Below are positions 26,427-34,388 of a stretch of 64,000 nt of DNA, piece by piece. The translations under genes and the position numbers were made by a program. Position 1 is the stretch's first letter. The number at the start of each line of letters is the position of its first letter. The notes under the pieces are model-generated. The model worked only from the letters and a program-made list of their open reading frames with translations, was not told where the DNA came from and searched no databases. The stretch comes from Klebsiella africana (GTDB lineage: Bacteria; Pseudomonadota; Gammaproteobacteria; Enterobacterales; Enterobacteriaceae): NCBI RefSeq assembly GCF_020526085.1, contig NZ_CP084875.1:135822-199821 (forward strand), read 5' to 3'.

Positions 26427-28865
26427 ATGCGCTTTTCACTATTCTTACATCATTCTGCTTTAGCTTTGAGTCTCTCAATAGCCACGAGCATGTTTTCCAA
26501 CGCCCAGGCCCGGGTATACGAGTACACCTTTACAGATATCAATGGGGCGCAAAAAAGTGTCCCTGAAAGTGCGCCCTATCTTAATCCACATGGGAATTTT
26601 AACGCTCTCCTCATTGGTGGCTTGGATCAACAAATCCGCTTAACCGTAACTCGCGATGCTGATAACAGTGCTGTTTACAGCACAACAACAAGTATCATCT
26701 CTGTTGATGATAGGATTTCTTCCGCTAATGGAAATATCTTTTACGGAAAGACTGTCACTATTCCACCTATCAGTGATGGTCGTTACACCATAAAATCTGA
26801 GATTTTAGACTCAAAATCTACCGTTGTTTCAACAACATCTCATCCTTTTATAATAGATACGGTAGGCCCTACGTCTGATAACTTCTCTGTACCATGGATT
26901 CCTGGGTACAACATGGTTGTAACGGGACCTCGCTGGGAACTTGGCCAAGGTCAAGAGTCTGCTATAAATCTTGCAATTAAGAATATCAATGATCTATCTG
27001 GTTTTGATAAGGCTATTGTTCAAATAATAAAACCAGATGGATCAACACAATCCAGCTATACAATGACCTACGACGAAGGGTCAAGAGCTGCTACAGCCCC
27101 AATAACTAAAGGTGGAGGAACGATAGCCAAAGCTACCTGGATGCCAGTGTCGGATGCCGATGTAGAGTTTCGCTTTCGAGCATTCCTTTATGATAAAGCC
27201 GGAAATGTTACTCAAGTCCCCGACCAAAAATTTGTATTTGATTCTTCTGCAGGTGAATATGAGCTATTTGCAGTTGCAGACCCCAATTCTTCAACTAGTG
27301 TTGTTCCCGGCATTTCGTCTGGCTACATTAAATATACAGCAGGGATGACTGTTAATACTAACCCTGTCACTCTTGTGTACAAAATTCCCAAACATAATTA
27401 TAGGGCTTATAACAAAGCTGGTTTATCCTTCGGTTCTTTGCTTACTGAGGATAATAGTTATGTATATATAAAACAATCCACCCCAGTAGGAACATCATTT
27501 ACTATTCACAATGGATACCAGTACGGTGGTGGTAACGCTTCGTATAATGTTAAGTTAAGTTCAATCGCTCCGAAATCCCCATCAATAAAATCCTTCGCAG
27601 CAAACTTTTCTACAATTGGCGATTTTTCTGCTGGCACAATGAAATTCACAAACATGGATTTGCCAGGTGAATATCAAAGTATAACTGTGTTTGTAGATCC
27701 TAGAGATTATGTGCAGTCATTTTATAACATTACACAAGGCTACGAAGTTTGTACTATTGAGCCCGGAGAAAGTTCTTGCACAGGTCCTTTTTCATACGCA
27801 ATAAACAAAGGGAATGGTTACTTAGCTCATTATTTTATAGTTCGCAATCAAGATAAGACACTTACATCAAATCAATTTGAGATTCGTAGCATTTGGAATA
27901 CAGATTTAATACCTAAGATCACAGGGTATGATTACAAAGAAGAGAATAAGTCTGTCCTTGTTTATGTCACACAACCCGGCAATGGCAATTGGCGTGATGT
28001 CTTGATGCTTTCTAAGGTAGAGATACTGGATACAATTTCTAATACGGTTCTTCTGACGGGCACAAAAGTTGCGATGTCTGGAGAGGACTATACTTATGCA
28101 TTTGATTTATCGGCTATACCTGAAGGGAAGTATGATTTAACATTCAGGGCCACTGATACTTTTAACAACAGTTCTCAGTTGCCGTTCAGATCTCTTGTTA
28201 TTGATAACTCCCCTCCTTCAATTTCTTTTTCGTATGAAGGTAAACCACTGTTATCAGAAAGTACAGTCTATGGATTAGAAAACATCTCTGTAGATGTATC
28301 TGATGCTTTAAGTAAGTCCAAGATTTCTCAAATGGTTCTTCAAGGAGGCCCTGCATCAGATGATGTAGAATTAGGATTTACCCATAACACAGATGGTTCA
28401 TACACACCACTTTATCCTCGTTTGTTTCCATCACTTGATGAAAAAACTGATAAATACACACTTGTAGTTAAAGCTATAGATGATGCAGGTAATGAGTCAT
28501 CAAAATCTATCCGTTTTGCATATTATCCTAAGAATCTCATTGTTCTTGATAAACTTAATACCCTTGCGGTTAACAAACCGTTAAACCTTTCTTCAGGTGA
28601 ACCTCTGGCTGTTCTTAAAGCAAGTCAGTTACGCCGTAATGATGGTTCCTTAGCAAAAGGCGTTCAGACAGCTTTAATTACTGTTAGGGGTGACTCAGCA
28701 TTCCCAATTAGTGTTATTGGAAACATTGTTTCTCCAGGTGAAACGAAAGAAATTCAAATAGATTTAGGTTCTGTAGGAAATGACGTTGTTGTCCCTATAT
28801 TCCCTGGAGTATCTGGCGTTGTCGGTGCCTCCGGTTTTATTGTTGAATTCCCTCAACTAAAATAA
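26427..28865 (+). CDS. Secreted Ig-like protein, paralogue A (812 aa)
   Basis: Start at ATG 26427 (AAGG SD; signal peptide MRFSLFLHHSALALSLSIAT...SNAQA), then RVYEYTFTDINGAQKS, the N-terminal signature shared with the two proteins at 34389 and 36932. Further shared blocks: FIIDTVGPTSDN, LGQGQES, YDKAGNVTQVPDQKF, SVVPGISSGYIKY, the Ig-like repeats (YTYAFDLSAIPEGKYDLTFRATD) and the conserved C-terminal RRNDGSLAKG...PGETKEIQID. Exported; surface or extracellular. Related large Ig-like proteins are implicated in IncHI conjugation. A palindrome copy (26387-26399) lies 28 bp upstream of the ATG; a terminator follows. More diverged than the other two are from each other. Confidence 0.82.
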   Translation: MRFSLFLHHSALALSLSIATSMFSNAQARVYEYTFTDINGAQKSVPESAPYLNPHGNFNALLIGGLDQQIRLTVTRDADNSAVYSTTTSIISVDDRISSANGNIFYGKTVTIPPISDGRYTIKSEILDSKSTVVSTTSHPFIIDTVGPTSDNFSVPWIPGYNMVVTGPRWELGQGQESAINLAIKNINDLSGFDKAIVQIIKPDGSTQSSYTMTYDEGSRAATAPITKGGGTIAKATWMPVSDADVEFRFRAFLYDKAGNVTQVPDQKFVFDSSAGEYELFAVADPNSSTSVVPGISSGYIKYTAGMTVNTNPVTLVYKIPKHNYRAYNKAGLSFGSLLTEDNSYVYIKQSTPVGTSFTIHNGYQYGGGNASYNVKLSSIAPKSPSIKSFAANFSTIGDFSAGTMKFTNMDLPGEYQSITVFVDPRDYVQSFYNITQGYEVCTIEPGESSCTGPFSYAINKGNGYLAHYFIVRNQDKTLTSNQFEIRSIWNTDLIPKITGYDYKEENKSVLVYVTQPGNGNWRDVLMLSKVEILDTISNTVLLTGTKVAMSGEDYTYAFDLSAIPEGKYDLTFRATDTFNNSSQLPFRSLVIDNSPPSISFSYEGKPLLSESTVYGLENISVDVSDALSKSKISQMVLQGGPASDDVELGFTHNTDGSYTPLYPRLFPSLDEKTDKYTLVVKAIDDAGNESSKSIRFAYYPKNLIVLDKLNTLAVNKPLNLSSGEPLAVLKASQLRRNDGSLAKGVQTALITVRGDSAFPISVIGNIVSPGETKEIQIDLGSVGNDVVVPIFPGVSGVVGASGFIVEFPQLK

Positions 28866-28879
28866 TTATTAACCACTCC

Positions 28880-28904
28880 AAAAACCAGCTTCTGGCTGGT
28901 TTTT
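28880..28904 (+). terminator. Intrinsic terminator after Ig-like paralogue A
   Basis: AAAACCAGC-TTCTG-GCTGGTTTTTG, 15 bp after the stop codon. Confidence 0.87.
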
Positions 28905-29189
28905 GTATTTTTTTAATAAAGATAGCTGATATGCCTAGCCCCCTCCCCTTTTCTTTTACATGACCTGAAAACCCATCTTCTTTTTTTTTCACATATCCTC
29001 CCCCTTCGATATTTACCAGTCATCCCCTGAGCTTCCGCAATTACCTGAAGTGATAATATGCTGAACACCTCCCCTCTTCCCGGTGATTTACTTGTGACTT
29101 AACTTACTCATGAAGACCTGTATGAATAAAATCATCCCGTTATTCGCAGCTACATCCCGGAAGCCTCTAAATTCTGATGCCCCACATAT

Positions 29190-30720
29190 GCAGTACGATC
29201 CCTGTTCGCAGTCGTATATCTTAAGCCTCAGCGGATTCCTGATGCGCAGCAGCTGAAAACAACCCCCTTGTTCGCAGTCAGATACCTTAAGCCTCATCAG
29301 ACTCCTGATGTGCAGCAGTTGAAAACAACCCCGTAGTTCGCAGTCGGATACCAGAGTCACAGCAGACTCATAATGTGCAGCTGGTGAAAACAACCCCGTT
29401 GTTCGCAGTCGGATACCTGAAGCCACGGCAGACTCATTATGTGCAGCTGGTGAAAACAACCCCGTTGTTCGCAGTCGGATACCAGAAGCCACAGCAGACT
29501 CATAATGTGCAGCCGGTGAAAACAACCCCGTTGTTCGCAGTCGGATACCTGAAACCACGGCAGACTCATGATGTGCAGCTGGTGAAAACAACCCCGTTGT
29601 TCGCAGTCGGATACCAGAAGCCACAGCAGACTCATGATGTGCAGCTGGTGAAAACAACCCCGTTGTTCGCAGTCGGATACCAGAAGCCACAGCAGACTCA
29701 TAATGTGCAGCCGGTGAAAATAATCCCGTTGTTCGCAGTCAGATACCTCCAGCCTCATCAGCCCCTCGATGCGCAGCAAGTTAAACCCCATGTTCGCAGA
29801 CGCATACCTGAAGCCACAGCAGACTCATGATGTGCAGCCGGTGAAACAACCCCGTTGTTCGCAGTCGAATACCTCCAGCCTCATCAGACTCCCGATGCGT
29901 AGCAAGTTAACCCCCCTCAGCTTATCCGCAGTCGGATACCCGAAGCCACCACAGACTCATGATGTGCAGCAGGTGAATACAACCCCGTTGTTCGCAGTCG
30001 GATACCAGAAGCCACAGCTGACTCATAATGTGCAGCCAGTGAAAACACCCCCGTTGTTCGCAGTCGGATACCTGAAGCCACAGCAGACTCATAATGAGCA
30101 GCCGGTGAAAACAACCCCGTTGTTCGCAGTCGGTTACCTGAAGCCACAGCAGACTTATAATGAGCAGCCGGTGAAAACACTCCCGTTGTTCGCAGTCAGA
30201 TACCTCCAGCCTCATCAGCCCCCCGATGCGCAGCAAGTTAAACCCCATGTTCGCAGACGCATACATGAAGCCACAGCAGACTCATGATGTCCAGGAGGTG
30301 AAGACAACCCCGTTGTTCGCAGTCGGATACCAGAAGCCACAGCAGACTCATTATGTGCAGCTGGTGAATACAACCCCGTTGTTCGCAGTCGGATACCAGA
30401 AGCCACGGCAGACTCATGATGTACAGCAGGTGATAACAATTCCCTGTTCGCAGTCAGATACCTCCAGCCTCATCAGACCCTTGATGCGCAGCAAGTTAAA
30501 CCCCCTCAGCTTGTCCTCAGTTAGTTACCTGAAGTCTCTTCAGGCTACCGATGTGTAGCCAGTTAAACCCCTTGTTCGCAGACGCATACCTGAAGCCACA
30601 GCAGACTCATAATGTGCAGCCGGTGAAAACAACCCCGTTGTTCGCAGGCAGATACCTGAAGCCGCAGCAGACTCATAATGTGCAGCCGGTGAAAACAACC
30701 CCGTTGTTCGCACTATGCTC
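29190..30720. repeat. Tandem array of 66-bp repeats (about 22 units), probable partition-site region
   Basis: Units share a core TTGTTCGCAGTCGGATACC followed by a TGAAGCCACAGCAGACTCA-type half and GTGCAG(C/G)NGGTGAAAACAAC, at a period of 66 bp (64-68 in places). The outer and a few inner units (about 29780, 29911, 30240, 30490, 30560) are diverged, with AGTTAAACCCC in place of GTGAAAACAACCCC. Because 66 is a multiple of 3, long open frames appear in several frames on both strands; I treat them as artefacts. The array lies upstream of parA and looks like a centromere or other protein-binding array. GC is above that of the flanks. Confidence 0.88.
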
Positions 30721-31450
30721 ATGTGATCCTCTCGTAACTCATGAAGCCCCATAGATGATTTCAACTCCTTTTTATAAAACGGCTATCTGAATCCTCAGAC
30801 TTTTCCAGATATCTTGCAGATAAAACCATCCCGCTGTCTGTTCGCAATCGGCTATCTGAAGCCTTATCAGATTCCTGATGCTTGCAGGTGTAAAAAACCT
30901 TTTGTTCGTAATCGGATCCAAGGATTCTCTGGTCACCCATGAAGTCCACAGATGAAATGCAACTCCGCTGTTGGCAGTCTGGTCATGCGTGCCCATGGAG
31001 ACTCATGAAGCCCCACAGATGCAATCAAACTACGTTTCACAAAGTCGGTATCAGAATCCACAGAAGAATCCTGATGCCTTGTAGATGAAAGCCCATTGTT
31101 CGTAGTCGGCAATTCTGGTCTGGAGCCCCAATAAGTTGAACAGCCATGTTTTCGACCTCGAAATTTGGGAAGGTATACATCGTTAAACCGGCCTCCAGTA
31201 GATAGGTGAAAGAGAAGGGCAGGGCAGGGCATGGTAAAGGGGTGGCGTAGTCATTTGCGCCCATGGGTTCTAGCTAAATTTTAAAAATTGAGTATGGATG
31301 GCTGGGAAAAAGTCTCAGAATTCACCAAATCTGTGAATTTTGCCTAGTTAAAATAGATTTCTTTTAATATCAATACCTTGAGGATTGTTTGTACATTTCT
31401 CGCCCAAAAAAGACTGTGCACGAAATCTCATTTTGAGCGCAAGATATGAT
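30721..31450. repeat. Degenerate repeat units and parA upstream region
   Basis: No convincing gene. Decayed units of the 66-bp repeat are still seen at about 30838 (TGTTCGCAATCGGCTATCTGA), 30902 (TGTTCGTAATCGGAT) and 31098 (TGTTCGTAGTCGG), now at irregular spacing, with intervening CTCATGAAGCCCCA-type pieces repeated (30737, 31005). Beyond 31250 it becomes AT-rich, ahead of the parA inverted repeat. Confidence 0.6.
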
Positions 31451-31474
31451 AAAAGTGCATTGTAATGCACTTTT
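31451..31474. promoter_or_regulatory. Inverted repeat upstream of parA, probable ParA/ParB operator
   Basis: Perfect 11-bp arms AAAAGTGCATT / AATGCACTTTT around a 2-bp centre, 57 bp upstream of the parA start. The arms begin and end like the dispersed palindrome (AAAAGTG...CACTTTT). P1-type ParA proteins repress their own operon through such operators; the binding is inferred. Confidence 0.65.
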
Positions 31475-31531
31475 ACCTTGTAATACGCTCAATCCTCATG
31501 AATAATGTGAAGACTAACCTAAGGAGAGATC

Positions 31532-32779
31532 ATGAGCATATTAGATGATATTCGTACTATCGGCCTAAAGATGAAAAATGAACAAGCAAGCCTCAAGGAA
31601 ATAATCTTGGAGTCGAGTCGGGTTGATGTTTCGGATGAACAAGTCGATGGCTTAGATCGTCTTATCTATAACCATTGTTTAAATAAAAAAACTCTTTCGG
31701 ACTTCTTTGGTAAATCAAGAAACACTTTTAGTAGAATTCTTTCTGAACTACATGAGAAAAAAGTGATCGGTGAACCTATCTTCCAGAATAAGAGTCACCT
31801 GTATACACGTTGGGATGTTCAAAAAATAATGGAAGCGATGGGCACTATTCAATATCGTGAAATGTATTTGCCCCGAGTTATTGTGACGGAAAACCATAAA
31901 GGTGGGACAGGTAAAAGTACAACAACAGCAACACTTGCTACCGCGGCCGCTTTGGATCTTAATCTGAATGCAAAAATCTGCGTAATTGATCTTGACCCCC
32001 AAGGCTCGTTAGGCAATAACCTTATCCACTCAACTAGTGAAGATAGTGTTTACCTAACCATAACCGATGTTCTGCTTAGTGAAATTGAAGATAATGACTT
32101 TACACAATATATAAAACAGGGATATACGGAAGCACAAATTATTGGTGCTATGGCATTTTCAACCCATCTCCCTAACATGGATGTTATAACTGCATTCCCG
32201 ACAGATGATAGATTTACTGATAAATATTGGAGCCTCGATAAGGAGGCAAGACTCAAACTTCTGACACGTTTTCGTGATGTGGTTATACCTGTATTAAAGG
32301 AAAAATATGACCTTATATTTATAGATACTCCGCCACAAGATTCTCCAATTATTTGGTCAACAAACGAAGCAGCTGATGCAATACTTGTTCCCATTACACC
32401 ACGAGAATATGATTTTGCATCAACCACAAACTATATGATTACGATTTCAGACCGACTTGAGCAGCTTCCATCTAAGGGAACAAATATTAAATGGATAAAT
32501 GTTCTTGCAGTAAACGTAGATGATAGAAGTCAACATGAGGTTCGTACTTTAAATAAACTAGTAAGAACTGTACGTGATCGGTTCATGACAACAAATATTA
32601 AACATTCAGAGGCTTTCGTTGCAGCGGCTGAAAAAGGTCGTACTGTACTCGATATTAAAAAATCAGAAGAACTTTGTTCTTCAAAACAATATGATATTGC
32701 TGAAATGTCGGTTCAGTCGGTGTATCAACAACTTATCAATGAAATTAAAAGCTTCTCAGTTAGGGAGGAGGGTAAATAA
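31532..32779 (+). CDS. parA: Partition ATPase ParA (P1/SopA type Ia)
   Basis: 415 aa. An N-terminal DNA-binding region with a helix-turn-helix-like segment (about 50-85, KKTLSDFFGKSRNTFSRILS) precedes the deviant Walker A KGGTGKST (123-130), DLDPQGSL (about 153-160) and the A' box FIDTPPQDSP (about 265). The long N-terminus puts it in type Ia, whose members both move plasmids and repress the par promoter. SD AAGGAGAG, ATG 31532. The stop overlaps the parB start (TAATG). The inverted repeat at 31451-31474 and the 66-bp array lie upstream. Confidence 0.93.
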   Translation: MSILDDIRTIGLKMKNEQASLKEIILESSRVDVSDEQVDGLDRLIYNHCLNKKTLSDFFGKSRNTFSRILSELHEKKVIGEPIFQNKSHLYTRWDVQKIMEAMGTIQYREMYLPRVIVTENHKGGTGKSTTTATLATAAALDLNLNAKICVIDLDPQGSLGNNLIHSTSEDSVYLTITDVLLSEIEDNDFTQYIKQGYTEAQIIGAMAFSTHLPNMDVITAFPTDDRFTDKYWSLDKEARLKLLTRFRDVVIPVLKEKYDLIFIDTPPQDSPIIWSTNEAADAILVPITPREYDFASTTNYMITISDRLEQLPSKGTNIKWINVLAVNVDDRSQHEVRTLNKLVRTVRDRFMTTNIKHSEAFVAAAEKGRTVLDIKKSEELCSSKQYDIAEMSVQSVYQQLINEIKSFSVREEGK

Positions 32780-33789
32780 TGAGTGATGTTGAACGCGGTA
32801 CAAGCAAAGACAAATACTTAACCGGAAACAGCAAACGTACATTTGTCGATCAAAAAAGCGGACTTCCACCTTTACGTACTTCTCCTACACAGAAGCGACT
32901 ATTTACTCTAGCAAATGGGCGTAAAGTTGAAGCTCGCTACGTTGTCGTCCCTGGCTCAGAAGTTGCTAATAAAACGCTCGTTCATGAACTAAACCCACGA
33001 AATCAAGAGGCAGTTGACGATCTCTCTACTAGAGAAATTCTTCCTTTAATTAAAGAGAATGGGGTTACAACTGAAGCTATTGCCGTCTACCGGGACGGCC
33101 AATTTTACCTAATTGAAGGAAGTAGGCGTCGTTACTGCTGCATAAAATGTTCGGTTGACTTACCTTTATGGGCCTTCGATGTAGAGGTTAGCCGTGAAGA
33201 TGTCGATTGTATTGTTAATGCTGCACAAACGGCAAAACGATTCTCGTATCGTGAAGTTGGTATTAAATACCTTGAAATCATGAATAATAAGGGTTTTACA
33301 ACCAATGAGGAACTTGCTTCTTATCTTAATATTGGTATTGAATCGATAAGAAAGAGAATTCAGGCTGCAAAAATCAGTAAAGAACTTATTAGAATATTCC
33401 CAGATAGTGAGGGGATACCTAATACTTATTATAGTAAATTGGCTAGAATTGAAAAAACCGCTAATGCTAATAACATTCCTCTGACAGAGCTAACATCTGA
33501 AGTAGGTGCGGATGACAATAAAATTACTAACATTAATGATATTGAGGAAGTTCAGAAGTCAATTTTAGATGGTTTACATTCAGTTCTTAGTATTCTTTGT
33601 AATGATGTAAATAAACCGCAAAAATGGACGGTGACTGATATTGCTGCTTTTGATAATAAGGATACTTACGCTAGGGTAAAAAGAAGCGCTGATGGCCAGA
33701 AAGTAAGCTTTGAATTTAAGCGTATTGGTCAATCAACAATAAATGAGATTGAACGCTTAATTAAGGTTAGTATTAGCAAAGCAAAATAA
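32779..33789 (+). CDS. parB: Partition protein ParB (P1-type)
   Basis: 336 aa. N-terminal ParA-interacting region, then the ParB box IAVYRDGQFYLIEGSRRRYC (about 95-115), a helix-turn-helix (TNEELASYLNIGIESIRKRI, about 173-193) and a C-terminal dimerisation-type domain (VKRSADGQKVSFEFKRIGQS) as in P1/P7 ParB. It is translationally coupled to parA. The cognate site is not proven; candidates are the 66-bp array upstream and palindromes just downstream. Confidence 0.92.
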   Translation: MSDVERGTSKDKYLTGNSKRTFVDQKSGLPPLRTSPTQKRLFTLANGRKVEARYVVVPGSEVANKTLVHELNPRNQEAVDDLSTREILPLIKENGVTTEAIAVYRDGQFYLIEGSRRRYCCIKCSVDLPLWAFDVEVSREDVDCIVNAAQTAKRFSYREVGIKYLEIMNNKGFTTNEELASYLNIGIESIRKRIQAAKISKELIRIFPDSEGIPNTYYSKLARIEKTANANNIPLTELTSEVGADDNKITNINDIEEVQKSILDGLHSVLSILCNDVNKPQKWTVTDIAAFDNKDTYARVKRSADGQKVSFEFKRIGQSTINEIERLIKVSISKAK

Positions 33790-33803
33790 TTATTTTATTT
33801 TTG

Positions 33804-33831
33804 GTCATGATTCTTTAACAGGGATCATGAC
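33804..33831. terminator. Hairpin after parB
   Basis: Arms GTCATGAT and ATCATGAC around a 12-nt loop, 14 bp past the parB stop. A short T-rich tract follows (CTTTCTCATTT), so it may be a weak terminator or a protein site. Confidence 0.45.
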
Positions 33832-33970
33832 TTTCTCATTTATACAACTCACATGTACAACTTTGACACTGGAAGTTCTAACAGCTTTCTGTTTCACTGT
33901 TGGCAGAGAAGAATCCCTTTCCTCAAGTCCGTCTCTTGGTGCTCCAGCAGCTTTCAGAAGCATCATAGAC

Positions 33971-33996
33971 AAAAACAACCCCATTGTTCGCAGTCT
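33971..33996. repeat. Single remnant of the 66-bp repeat downstream of parB
   Basis: AAAACAACCCCATTGTTCGCAGTCTG matches the core of the array upstream of parA in the same orientation (positions 33972-33996), so the repeat family flanks parAB on both sides. Quoted in two parts: AAAACAACCCC and ATTGTTCGCAGTC. Confidence 0.7.
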
Positions 33997-34162
33997 GTTT
34001 CTTGTTGCTCTTGAAACCTTCAGGTGCACCGTCATGATTATACAACCAGCCTAACTAGTTAGGGCTGCGCCCAGCCTACTCACGAATAACCCTGACAATG
34101 TACCGTCCTAAAGAACTCTATAACCCTCATATTGGGGGAGGGGCAACACCAACTAACGGGTC

Positions 34163-34207
34163 TGATCATGTCGAAATTCGACTCTGATCATTTCTGGAAA
34201 TTTCCAG
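34163..34207. repeat. Nested palindromes between parB and Ig-like paralogue B
   Basis: GTCGAAATTCGAC (34170-34182) is framed by two TGATCA boxes (34163-34168 and 34185-34190) and followed by the perfect palindrome CTGGAAATTTCCAG (34194-34207). Such symmetry suggests a protein-binding site, possibly for partition; nothing else supports that. Confidence 0.45.
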
Positions 34208-34260
34208 CAAAGCTGGTATCTATTGCCCTGATGTGAAAATTAACTTATCTGGTAGTTAGG

Positions 34261-34312
34261 TAGAAAGTTACTGTTATTGTTACTTTCTATAGTTACTTTC
34301 TATAGTTAGACA
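34261..34312. repeat. Cluster of GTTACTTTCTATA repeats
   Basis: AGAAAGTTACT, then GTTACTTTCTATA and again GTTACTTTCTATA, each a half of the dispersed AAAAGTNACTTTT palindrome, in about 50 bp of AT-rich DNA after parB. Confidence 0.5.
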
Positions 34313-34330
34313 ATGAATCTATGCCTAACG

Positions 34331-34368
34331 GCCCTAATCAGTATGAACCTGATCAGGGCACATTTTTT
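34331..34368 (+). terminator. Intrinsic terminator between parB and Ig-like paralogue B
   Basis: GCCCTAATCAG-TATGAAC-CTGATCAGGGC (one mismatch) followed by CATTTTTT, so it ends rightward transcription from parAB before the convergent Ig-like gene. Confidence 0.82.
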
Positions 34369-34388
34369 GATTAATGCATGTTACTTGG

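Noticed and set aside
29190..30720. CRISPR array
   Set aside because: The unit repeats nearly in full over 66 bp with no unique spacers, and no cas genes are present.
29088..30764. Long overlapping open frames on both strands (up to 200 codons) in the repeat array
   Set aside because: They arise because the 66-bp unit is a multiple of three and lacks stops in several frames. The encoded repeats (e.g. VKTTPLFAVGYLKPQQTH on one strand, SGIRLRTTGLFSPAAH on the other) have no SD, no consistent start and appear in opposing frames at once.
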